Shown: piece by piece, positions 43,741 to 54,316 of the stretch
Layout: each line of letters opens with the position of its first letter
Numbering within the stretch: the first letter of the stretch is position 1
Assembly: GCA_963969495.1 (NCBI GenBank)
Contig: OZ018327.1
Location: 33,901,175-33,965,174 of the forward strand
From: Ceratothoa steindachneri
Taxonomy: Eukaryota; Arthropoda; Malacostraca; Isopoda; Cymothoidae
Reading direction: 5' to 3'
DNA length: 64,000 nucleotides
The notes under the pieces: generated by a model
Told to the model about the DNA's origin: nothing
The model's database searches: none
What the model saw: the letters and a program-made list of their open reading frames with translations, nothing else
Program-made: the position numbers and the translations under genes

Positions 43741-44019
43741 CAGGGTGGTCTGAAAGTTTTGTCACTCCCTACCTTAATTGATCCTGTCAGAAACCGTTTG
43801 TTCCCAACGCAGTATCGCCATCTTCAGAGCCGGGGTAGTCTGCGGAATCTTGCAGTGAAGTCATGTCGCGCATCGTCCATGCTCTTGCCACATTGCACAC
43901 AATCATGTGCAAATACACTTGCAATTAGCATCTCTTCCAATAGGAACTTGTGTCTGCCATCTGAAATAGAAAATTAAAACAATATTAACAGGGGGTGACA
44001 AGACTTTCAGACCACCTTG
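43741..44019. mobile_element. Tc1-type MITE with TA duplication
   Basis: The left end CAGGGTGGTCTGAAAGTTTT (continuing GTCACTCCC) and the right end read inward, CAAGGTGGTCTGAAAGTCTT (continuing GTCACCCCC), form 29-bp inverted repeats with three mismatches. TA flanks both ends (43739-43740 and 44020-44021). The 279-bp length and lack of a transposase make it a miniature element, dependent on a Tc1-like transposase elsewhere (inference). Confidence 0.93.
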
Positions 44020-44639
44020 TATGTGTAGAATATTGGGGTGTGTACGTGTTTAATATTCTAGATCTTAGAGAGAAATTAAAGGGGGTGTCCTGATTTAAAA
44101 AACATATATCTGGCAACTCTATGGATGACGTAATACATACATAAAAGTGAGACGAAAATAGATGCCTGGAAACAGCCAGGATTACCAATCATATACATTC
44201 AGTTTCTGCTATTGAATACTACCTTCTCCTTCTAGTTTGAAAGCCACTCACCCAGCCAACTTTAAGACTAAGGCCGATGTCCGATTTAGCCAGAATTCGG
44301 AGTTTCCAAAATTAGTTATCTCACATTTTTCAAACATATTTGAGACAAATGTAAGTTAACTAAGATATAATTAGACAATGTAGAAGTTAGGTTAGGTTAA
44401 GTTAGGTTAGCTTAGAGACCACAAACCTTTCATATTCCACCTTGATTCCGCATCATCCATGGTGAGTTAATCTGTAAAAAAGACATGTTATATTTGTGAA
44501 CATATATATGTTAACTTAACCTAACCCAGCCCAACCATAACTTCTTAACCGTCCGTTTCTCCAAAATAATAAATTTCTTTTTTTAATTCAGCGTGTAAAA
44601 CTCCCTCCTTGGCAAAATTTATATAAAAATCGGTCACCG
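44020..44639. other. Anonymous sequence with short TTAGG-like runs
   Basis: GTTAGGTTAGGTTAAGTTAG lies near 44392, and TTAACCTAACCC near 44515 on the opposite strand. They form a weak inverted pair. No gene is recognised. Confidence 0.5.
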
Positions 44640-47545
44640 GCCAACAAACCCCAAAAGGCTCAAAATTGCCTATAAAGCTTATTATTTACAGTCAACTAAC
44701 ATCATATAGCCAACAAAGATTACTATTTACAGTAAACTAAGATCACAGCTCCTATAAAGTCTATTATTTACACTCAAATGACATCATCACCTAAAAATGT
44801 ATTATTTACAGTCAACTAATATGACATCGCCTATAAAATATATTATTTACAGTCAACTAACATCACATTGCCTATAAAATATATTATTTACAGTCAACTA
44901 ACATCACATCGCCTATAAAATATATTATTTATAGTCAACTAACATCACATCACCTATAAAATATATTATTTATAGTCAACTCACCGCATCGAATATAAAA
45001 TTTATTTGCAGTCAATTAACATTATATGGTCTATAAAATTTATTATTTACAGTCAACTAACATCATATAGCCAACAAAGATTACTATTTACAGTAAACTA
45101 AGATCACAGCTCCTATAAAGTCTATTATTTACACTCAAATGACATCATCACCTAAAAATGTATTATTTACAGTCAACTAATATGACATTGCCTATAAAAT
45201 ATATTATTTACAGTCAACTAACATCACATTGCCTATAAAATATATTATTTACAGTCAACTAACATCACATCGCCTATAAAATATATTATTTATAGTCAAC
45301 TAACATCACATCACCTATAAAATATATTATTTATAGTCAACTCACCGCATCGACTATAAAATTTATTTGCAGTCAATTAACATTATATGGTCTATAAAAT
45401 TTATTATTTACAGTCAACTAACATCATATAGCCAACAAAGATTACTATTTACAGTAAACTAAGATCACAGCTCCTATAAACTCTATTATTTACACTCAAA
45501 TAACATCATCACCTAAAAATGTATTATTTACAGTCAACTAATATGACATCGCCTATAAAATATATTATTTATAGTCAACTAACATCACATCACCTATAAA
45601 ATATATTATTTATAGTCAACTCACTGCATCGACTATAAAATTTATTTACAGTCAATTAACATTATATGGTGTATAAAATTTATTATTTACAGTCAACTAA
45701 CATCATATAGCCAACAAAGATTACTATTTACAGTAAACTAAGATCACAGCTCCTATAAAGTCTATTATTTACACTCAAATAACATCATCACCTAAAAATG
45801 TATTATTTACAGTCAACTAATATGACATCGCCTATAAAATATATTATTTATAGTCAACTAACATCACATCACCTATAAAATATATTATTTATAGTCAACT
45901 CACCGCATCGACTATAAAATTTACTTGCAGTCAATTAACATTATATGGTCTATAAAATTTATTATTTACAGTCAACTAACATCATATAGCCAACAAAGAT
46001 TACTATTTACAGTAAACTAAGATCACAGCTCCTATAAAGTCTATTATTTACACTCAAATAACATCATCACCTAAAAATGTATTATTTACAGTCAACTAAT
46101 ATGACATCGCCTATAAAATATATTATTTACAGTCAACTAACATCACATCACCTATAAAATATATTATTTACAGTTAACTAACATCACATCGCCTATAAAA
46201 TATATTATTTATAGTCAACTAACATCACATCACCTATAAAATATATTATTTATAGTCAACTCACCGCATCGACTATAAAATTTACTTGCAGTCAATTAAC
46301 ATTATATGGTCTATAAAATTTATTATTTACAGTCAACTAACATCATATAGCCAACAAAGATTACTATTTACAGTAAACTAAGATCACAGCTCCTATAAAG
46401 TCTATTATTTACACTCAAATAACATCATCACCTAAAAATGTATTATTTACAGTCAACTAATATGACATCGCCTATAAAATATATTATTTACAGTCAACTA
46501 ACATCACATCACCTATAAAATATATTATTTACAGTTAACTAACATCACCTCGCCTATAAAATATATTATTTATAGTCAACTAACATCACATCACCTATAA
46601 AATATATTATTTATAGTCAACTAACATCACATCACCTATAAAATATATTATTTATAGTCAACTCACCACATCGACTATAAAATTTATTTGCAGTCAATTA
46701 ACATTATATGGTCTATAAAATTTATTATTTACAGTCAACTAACATTATATAGCCAACAAAGATTACTATTTACAGTAAACTAAGATCACAGCTCCTATAA
46801 AGTCTATTATTTACACTCAAATAACATCATCACCTAAAAATGTATTATTTACAGTCAACTAATATGACATCGCCTATAAAATATATTATTTACAGTCAAC
46901 TAACATCACATCACCTATAAAATATATTATTTACAGTTAACTAACATCACCTCGCCTATAAAATATATTATTTATAGTCAACTAACATCACATCACCTAT
47001 AAAATATATTATTTACAGTCAACTAACATCACATCACCTATAAAATATATTATTTACAGTTAACTAACATCACCTCGCCTATAAAATATATTATTTATAG
47101 TCAACTAACATCACATCACCTATAAAATATATTATTTATAGTCAACTAACATCACATCACCTATAAAATATATTATTTACAGTTAACTAACATCACCTCG
47201 CCTATAAAATATATTATTTATAGTCAACTAACATCACATCACCTATAAAATATATTATTTACAGTCAACTAACATCACATCACCTATAAAATATATTATT
47301 TACAGTTAACTAACATCACCTCGCCTATAAAATATATTATTTATAGTCAACTAACATCACCTCGCCTATAAAATATATTATTTATAGTCAACTAACATCA
47401 CATCACCTATAAAATATATTATTTATAGTCAACTAACATCACATCACCTATAAAATATATTATTTATAGTCAACTCACCGCATCGACTATAAAATTTATT
47501 TGCAGTCAATTAACATTATATGGTCTATAAAATTTATTATTTGGA
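44640..47545 (+). repeat. 41-bp AT-rich satellite array with higher-order repeats, about 70 units
   Basis: The unit is CCTATAAAATATATTATTTA, CAGTCAACTAACATCACATC and G. Distinct variants (CATATAGCCAACAAAGATTA; CTCCTATAAAGTCTATTATT; CATCACCTAAAAATGTATTA) recur as an ordered block. The block marker is at about 44701, 45062, 45423, 45702, 45981, 46342 and 46743: steps of 361, 361, 279, 279, 361 and 401 bp, which differ by one or two 41-bp units. After 46.85 kb a simpler alternation of GCCTATAAAAT and ACCTATAAAAT units takes over. Confidence 0.97.
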
Positions 47546-48584
47546 GTTATTGGGTAGGCAGTGGGCTGTATAAAGTGGTTCGATTCCTTAAATCCTTAAA
47601 ACACTTGCTAATAAAATTAGATAGGAGGAAAAAGAATTGAGATTTATGCTAATACAATATATTTTCTAACTAGCAGAAAATAAAATAACAAAAGAGTTTG
47701 ATAATTCGATGATTAATGAATTTGAATATTGAAAGGTTGTATATTAAATTTGATAAAAGTTAAATTAATATACATATAATAATTAAAATTGTAAACTTAT
47801 AATTATAATGTATCTAAGTCATATAGCAATTATTATTATTATTATAATTAAAAGGTAATTATCTAATGGCGGCATTAAGCAACAAGAGATGAAAAAGAAA
47901 GTTAGACACGAATAGGTGAAAAATATTTTATATTCAACGGATGAAAAATAGACAATAGTTAGAAATTAACTAAGAGGAAAAATATATTATATAATTGTAA
48001 CTTGATTAATTCAATGAGAACTTTGAGGATACAGATGATGCAAGAATAAGAGTTAAATATTTTTAACGTACGAACTTACGAATTAGATTAAGATAAAAAT
48101 TCTATTTATGATGAGATAAGTCAAAGAGATAAAAATTGGATTGCTTCAAGATAATTCTAATACTTGATTTGGGTAAATATTTGGTCAATGAATAAAGGAC
48201 ACTTTGGCTACAGATTTGAGATAATTAGAACTAGGGTGAATTGTGTAAAGGAGATATTATGAAATAATAGTAAAGTGGAAATCGAAACAACAATGAAATT
48301 TGGTGGTAAAGGGATTAGGAAGTAATGGAATTTGATATCAATCGAAGTTGGTAGTAATGCGCTATGTACAAACAGCTAAAGTGGTATGTTAAGGAGATCG
48401 TCGGGCAAGAATCAGGCAATGCGCTTTTTGAAGGAACCGTAGCGAGGAAGGATATTTCCAGATTTAAGATGAGAAAAGATAATTTATATAATTTTAAATA
48501 TGAAATTTTGGAACTTGATAACCAAGATGTGTGATACTTTTGTTGTTACTAATTCAAGATTTATTAAAAAGAGAAGTGCAATCT
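47546..48584. other. AT-rich anonymous sequence between satellite blocks
   Basis: No gene or repeat is recognised. It separates the main 41-bp array from a short outlying block of the same satellite. Confidence 0.5.
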
Positions 48585-48720
48585 TTTTCATAGTTAACTA
48601 ACATGATATCGCCTATAAATTTAATTATTTACAGTCAACTAACACCACAACGCCTATAAAGTTTAGGATTTAAAGTCAGCTAATATCAGATCGTCTATAA
48701 ACTTTCTTATTCTACAGTCG
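48585..48720 (+). repeat. Outlying diverged units of the 41-bp satellite
   Basis: About three units (AGTTAACTAACATGATATCG, CCTATAAATTTAATTATTTA, CAGTCAACTAACACCACAAC) with more changes than units in the main array. Confidence 0.9.
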
Positions 48721-49189
48721 ACAACTATTTTCAAAGAGAGAGAGTTAATTTCGACATTTCTTTTTTCGATTTACCCCCGGAACTGTTGAACTTTATTCCC
48801 ACATTTTGAGTTGGGACACAAATGTTTTATTTAAAGATAAGACAATAACTGATATGTGCATAAGCTGGGTCGAACGGTCTGGATCTGTGTTCTAAAAGGT
48901 TTTGAGCGAGGCACCTTTTTAGTTTTCCATTTAGTAAGTAAAGTTTTTTACTAAAATTATAATACAATGATGCAGTATACATTTTTTGTTGGTAATAGCT
49001 ACGGTCTGTCGAGTCAAAGCGCCATGACGTACATTGAGATTCTTATATATTTATAGGAATGGAAGTTAGATTAGACATACCAATCTTACCTAAATTTATA
49101 CAGTTTTACATAAAATATGACTGGACCTAGACTGGAGACAAATATTTATAGGGTAATTTAGATGAACTAGGAAAACAATGACAAATTTT
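48721..49189. other. Anonymous sequence, possibly LINE 3' flank
   Basis: It lies just beyond the end of the LINE ORF on the minus strand and may hold its 3' untranslated region. Nothing specific is seen. Confidence 0.4.
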
Positions 49190-49818
49190 GTTGATAAATT
49201 AAATAGTTTCGTATTTCATTTTTGTACCTCTTACAATTGGTAGTTTGAAGAAGTAGTTTCTTATCAATAGGAATTTTGTTGAAAAGTTTCGGACCAAAAG
49301 AAATTAAGCTGTTCATAAATAGTTTTCTTCTAAAGATTAGACAAATAAGGTTAATATTATTACTCCTGGTGTTTGTACTACTTTCATTTACTTTGAATAT
49401 TGAACCTCTTCCCCGACTTTTATAGATTAGCAGTAATGTGGTGCATAAAAGTAAATTTTAGAATTTTCCAATCAGGGTAGACATTGGCCGTAGAATCAGA
49501 CTTTTTAAAAAAAACTTACATCGCAAAATTGTTAATTTATTTTAGAAAGTGAGGCACATACTTGCCCATATAGATATACAGTAGGTGGGGTAAAGTTAAC
49601 TTGGGGTGTAGTATATGCTACTCATTGCCTCTGTAGCCAGGTTGTGTCTGATTCCGTAGAGAATACCTATGATTTTAGACAGCTTTGTGCAGGTTTGGTC
49701 AATATGGCACTTCCAATTTAAGTTTTCATCAACAGTAACACCAAGAAATTTAGTATGATTAACTTGTTTATTTAGGGTTTTTTTACAGAACGATTCTGAA
49801 GTAGCATAAAATTTGTTT
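49190..49818 (-). pseudogene. LINE ORF2 C-terminal part, downstream of LTR insertion
   Basis: The minus strand reads TNFMLLQNRSVKKP, a shift, HTKFLGVTVDENLNWKCHID then QTCTKLSKIIGILYGIRHNL, YPTYCISIW, and further on NSLISFGPKLFNKIPIDKK. TKFLG..+D..L.W..HI......K+.+.+GIL...+..L...Y...YP...Y....W is the thumb region of CR1/Jockey-type RTs, and the S...FGPK.FN.+P block is the usual C-terminus. It directly continues the RT at 51.2-52.0 kb once the LTR is removed. At least three stops or shifts. Confidence 0.85.
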
Positions 49819-49823
49819 TTGAG

Positions 49824-51161
49824 TGTCGTAGAATGCCGAGCTAATATATATTTATTTGTTTGATTACTTTTAATAAACCAGATAACTTTAAATTGAGGCG
49901 TAAGTTCGTGCCTCGGTGATCGCTTGAGGATCGGGCTCTAAGAGTGCTAAACTTGATTTTTATTCTAGTGAATGAATAAACTGGGTTTCTTTCTTGACTA
50001 TCAAATATTGCCACTTCAACTCGTTCGGGGATAATTAAAACAAAGCATTTACTAAAGAAAAATAGACTTTAATGAGCATAACCCATCTCTCTAAATAACA
50101 TACAATAAATACGGATCTAATACACTTAAAAAAAGAAAATGGGATTACTGGGTGAGCTCTCGCAGCTCGCTTCGAGATAAATTTTTACGGGAGGAACAAT
50201 TTTTAAGTTAATAGTTTTGTCCTTAGTCAGACATCCAATAAACTAATTTTTATGCACGGGGACATAAATAACAAGATTATTCTTTACTTACATAAGGTAA
50301 TGGAGATTAATACCAGTTTCCAGTAAAAATATCTTCGGAGATTTTTGTTCGCTAGATGGCGTTCGTTGACTTGCCTGGCGAGTTGACGGGTGACGTCACG
50401 AGGAATTTCGAGTTGGCGTAAGAGAATCAAAACAAAGACGCCGATGAGGAGGGTTGGTTCTCGTACGTTTATGACCTTGAAAAGGTTTCTAATCTTGGGA
50501 TATGTTTATATTCTTTTCTAGCGATTTTGTGTCTCGCTTATATAATTTCGATTTTGGATGAGAAATCTATCTAGTTTGGAGTTGTCAACCTCAGATAGAA
50601 TAAGATTTGGAGTCCTCAATCTGTGTAGGTTGATACTCACTAATCTTGGGGCTCAAACGGCGCGAGCTTCCTTGGTACAATCTGGTATTGTACAAGGGCT
50701 GAAAATTCTCTTTAACTTGAAATAACTTTGTACCGGTGATTTTTGAGTCTTCTTGTCGAACTCGAAAAATCTTCTGTCAACCGGTGACTTTCTTGTCTCT
50801 TCGGTGAGAACGAACAAAAAGCCACGTTTACTCGGGTCAACCTGTTATATACCCAAATTACTCCCACTGAGGTGGATGTGGGAGGTGGATTAGGGGGAGG
50901 GGGCTCGCAAGGTGGAACCTCAGGTTGGTCTGCCGCACTTTTGCGTCTTGTGGCTCGGAGAGGGGGTAATACGAGATCGGCAGTTTGCACTTTTGACTGG
51001 GTTGTTTATAAGTACACCCTCGAAGTGCCTGCCTTTTGAGCTGAGGTCAGGAATCAGTCTCGTATCACTTACCATTTTGCCCGTTCTCCTATGTTACCGG
51101 AGAACCTCGAAGGGGCAAAGCTAAACCCAGATGTCTTTAGTTATTTTTTTTTCCTTAGACT

Positions 51162-51215
<54 letters not shown>

Positions 51216-51238
51216 TAATCTCTTATTATTCCTCTACA
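49824..51238 (-). repeat. Solo LTR (family L, copy a) with perfect TTGAG target duplication
   Basis: On the minus strand it begins TGTAGAGGAATAATAAGAGA and ends GGCATTCTACGACA, i.e. TG...CA. TTGAG lies at 49819-49823 and again at 51239-51243. It interrupts a LINE RT exactly, since the reading resumes on the other side. A minus-strand TATA candidate GTATATAACAGG lies near 50848, beside a GC-rich block shared with copies b, c and d. An (AT)n tract (51163-51210) has grown inside it. The 1,415-bp length is long for an LTR. No internal genes lie nearby, so it is a solo LTR. Confidence 0.85.
51163..51210. repeat. (AT)n microsatellite inside LTR copy a
   Basis: About 48 bases of alternating TA, close to the LTR start on the minus strand. 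Confidence 0.95.
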
Positions 51239-51243
51239 TTGAG

Positions 51244-52010
51244 TAATAGCTTATTAAAATTAATCCATAACCAAACTTTGTTTAACTCAGAGATTAAGTT
51301 TGTATGCAAAGAATTTAAGTTTTTATCCTCGAGTAAGAGGGTTGTATCATCAGCATATACCACAAAACTAAACTTGTTACGAGCATTTACAAGGTCATTA
51401 ATGTTTAAAAGAAAAAATATTGGGCCTAAAACACAACCCTGTGGTACACCTTGTAAGAATTTCTTTAAACGGAGAGTTAATATTGTTACAAAACACACTT
51501 TGTTTTCTGTTGCTAAGGTAGCTTCGAAACAATTTAAATTTCACACCCCTAATTCCATAGTATTCTCATTTATGAAGTAAAATTTTATGGTCTAAAGTAT
51601 CAAAAGCCTATGATAAATCTATGAAAACTCCCACTACGGACATTTTTTATTCTAAAAATGAATACACATCATTAACAAAATGTAGTATTGCTGATTCAGT
51701 GGAGTGTTGTGCCCTAAAACCATGTTGTTGTTCAGTTATTAGGTTGTTCTTTTCGAGATAATTAATTAATCTAAAGGAAATAAGTTTTTCAAAGATTTTA
51801 CTAAATGCCGAAAGTATGGAAATGGGTAGGTAATGCTTTGGATCACCTCTGTTCCCTGATTTCAATAGGGAAATTACTTTTGCTTTTTTAAGTTGGTTTG
51901 AAAAAATACAGAGTTTTAGTGATAGGTTGATTATGTGAATCAGAGGGGTAGATATAGTTGGAGAAGAGCATTTTATTATTTTCGGGGCTTGGTAGAGCCA
52001 AGTAAAGTAC
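51244..52010 (-). pseudogene. LINE reverse transcriptase (CR1/Jockey-like group), upstream of LTR insertion
   Basis: The minus strand reads PLIHIINLSLKLCIFSNQLK, KAKVISLLKSGNRGDPKHYL, PISILSAFSKIFEKLI, QQHGFRAQHSTESAILHFVN, FIDLS.AFDTLDHKILLHK, FKLFRSYLSNRKQSVF, YADDTTLLLEDKNLNSLHTN and NFNKLLLNVEE. These are the ordered RT motifs: KVIPL+KSGD...YRPIS+L...SKI.EK; FR..+ST..A; F+DLSKAFDT+DH; the catalytic YADD. Stops and shifts occur between several blocks. The endonuclease half is not found upstream. Confidence 0.92.
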
Positions 52011-52589
52011 CAAACAGTTATAATGTTCTTAAAGAAATAGCAACCAGCTGGAATCTAGTTTTGTTTTACAAGTGTCCTAAAAAGTTTATGCCTCGAGATA
52101 TTGTGGTATGTGTGTTTAGTGACGCTGGCAATAAATGTATTAAAAATTGTTTGGGTGCGAATAAAAATATATATTTTTTTAGAAATACATTTGTCTTACA
52201 TTCCGCGCTTCCATAAATGTAATAAATGGTGTATAAGTAGAACATTAAGCCATTGATAATATAGTTTGATAAGGTAGGAAAATCTTTTGCCTTCTTATTG
52301 GTAGGTACCATATAAGTAAGATGTTTTAAAATGGTTATTGGAGGGGCTGTTAAAAGGGAGGAGTCAGACTTTTACCTCTTCCTAAAGTTTCTTAGAAACA
52401 AACTTCTGTAAAAACGCGACTTGGAATCCTGCCATGTATATACATAGCGGGACGACTTCCTCACCTCCACATACCAGAGACTTCTTTAAGTCATCCCCAA
52501 CGGAATTTGTCTAATTTTGTGTAGAAGCAATCTTCCTTTTGTACAATCTTGTAACCTGATCCGAGATTTCTTTTTTACTTATTAATATT
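52011..52589. other. Anonymous sequence
   Basis: The frame at 51935-52216 and its opposite are not recognised. The LINE's 5' portion could be here but shows no endonuclease motif. Confidence 0.4.
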
Positions 52590-52870
52590 ACACCCTGGAG
52601 GACAAAAGAAAAAGAGTCGTAGAGTGATCAGTCATTTCTAATTGGAAATGACACAACAACTCCACCCTGGTTGCATTCCTTGACTGGGATTACCTCACTT
52701 GGAAGTATCCCACGTGATGTTGGGTTGTAAATGAACTTCCACTTCCGAGCTGTAGCATGGACTGCCAACACAGATGGAGTGGCCTAAAATTCCTACAGTA
52801 TCACTTGGCCCTTTCAGGAGTCTTGAGGAGGCCCGGCCCCACTTAATGCATTAACAATGGCGGGGCCTTC
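52590..52870 (+). repeat. Dispersed repeat R1, copy 2
   Basis: Same order of blocks as 30.97-31.22 kb: CACCCTGG, GTGATCAGTCATTT, CACTTGGAAGTATCCCACGT, GATGTTGGGTTG and GCTGTAGCATG. An extra segment of about 40 bp near 52650 is absent from copy 1. Confidence 0.75.
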
Positions 52871-53054
52871 AGGGGGAGATGCAGGATCAATGGCCTTCTC
52901 CCATAATCACCCAAGTCATCGCAGGGAGTTTAATTTACCTGTTTATCTTAATTCAACTCTATCCCTCTCATACTTTAATCTATTTCATGCTTTTGTGTAA
53001 TAAGATATTTTGAACCTAACACTTCGCAGTGGTAATTGTAGTAAAATATATTTT

Positions 53055-53475
53055 TGGTCGTGTGAAAGCGACTCTATAAGTTGCTATGTCGGTCGGTAGG
53101 TCGATCGGTCGGATGTTAGCCATTTTATCTTTCAATGAGTTCTTTGATGATAGCATCGTAACTATTCGGTCGATTTTAACCAAATATGAAAGTTTTATGT
53201 TGTTTTACATTCCCTTTCAGTTGATATAACTAGCACGGCCCTCCCAAGGTTAGTCCTAGAATTATTGAAGGAAAACTAATTATGGGTCGGATTGGCCCAC
53301 TTGTTGAAAGTTTTGAAGGTCATATGGTCATAAGGTCATAAGTCAGAATAATTGAGAGCACGCGACTTAGGTCTGTATACCTTGCTATTGCAGGGTTTTA
53401 AAGCCCTCATTTCTCTTCTAATACCAGCCACCCGCTATGATCCTAGTAAGAAGATTAGTTAGTTATTAGTTAATA
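53055..53475 (+). repeat. Repeat module (family 2) copy 2
   Basis: In order: GGTCGTGTGAAAGCGACTCT, CTATGTCGGTCGGTAGGTCG, CGTAACTATTCGGTCGATTT, GTTGTTTTACATTCCCTTTC, CCTCCCAAGGTTAGTCCTAG, AATTATTGAA and AGCACGCGAC. The same chain lies inverted at 14.80-13.48 kb. Here no pentamer array sits at the CTATTCGG(T/C)CGAT site; instead a different array follows the far end. Confidence 0.88.
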
Positions 53476-53812
53476 TAACTTCTATATACCGCGTTGCTAA
53501 AGGGTATAACTTCTATATACCAGGTTGCTAAAGGGTATAACCTCTATATACCGCGTTGCTAAGGGGGATAACCTCTATATACTGCGCTGCTAAGGGGTAT
53601 AACTTCTATATACCGCGTTGCTAACGGGTATAACTTCTATATACTGCGCTGCTAAGGGGTATAACTTCTATATACCACGTTATCAAGGGGTATAACCTCC
53701 ATATACCGCGTTGCTAAGAAGTATAACCTCTATATACCGCGTTGCTAAGGGGTATAACTTCTATATACTGCGTTGCTAAGGGGTGTAACTTCTATATACC
53801 GCGTTGCTTCGT
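53476..53812 (+). repeat. 31-bp minisatellite, about 11 copies
   Basis: The unit GGTATAACTTCTATATACCG followed by CGTTGCTAAGG has a 31-bp period with limited variation. Short frames over it are by-products. Confidence 0.97.
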
Positions 53813-54316
53813 ACGTGAAAGAAAATACTCATTACTCTTTACTAGTACGTGGCAACGGACCGACTATATCTATCAATATAGGAGAAAATGGTTCTCTTCC
53901 TATAGGTTTAAGGGGAGCTTTTTTTTATCTCATTCTACTACTTCCTGGCTATCTGGTAGACGTGACGTCTTGAAGTACTTTTTACATTACTATTCAGGTC
54001 GTCCCTCTCTTAAGGCATGCAACTCCTCCCTTCAACATCGTGTATATTGAGAGAGGATTCATTCTCATTTGGGGAACAACTCTCTCTCATTCGAGCCTTC
54101 CGGAAAATCACTTCTTTCTTCATTTGAGATTTCTTCCATTTTAACTCTCTTAATTAACATTCAGTCCACTCAACCGCCTGTGTCTTTCCTTCGTGACCTT
54201 CATTTTCCACCATCATCTGACTCCACCACCTCTCCTCAGATCCCTGCTCATCTCCGCTCTCTCCCTCATAGGCCGAATACAAGGCTGTATACTTGATCTG
54301 TAGGACTTACAAGCGA
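53813..54316. other. Anonymous sequence
   Basis: The plus-strand frame at 54069-54296 is Ser/Pro-rich and not recognised. Confidence 0.4.

Noticed and set aside
43985..44188. 67-codon frame over the MITE right end
   Set aside because: It overlaps the inverted repeat of the MITE and has no similarity to a protein.
44392..44530. Telomeric repeat GTTAGGTTAGG and its inverted partner
   Set aside because: Only two or three units on each side, imperfect. This is expected by chance in AT-rich DNA.
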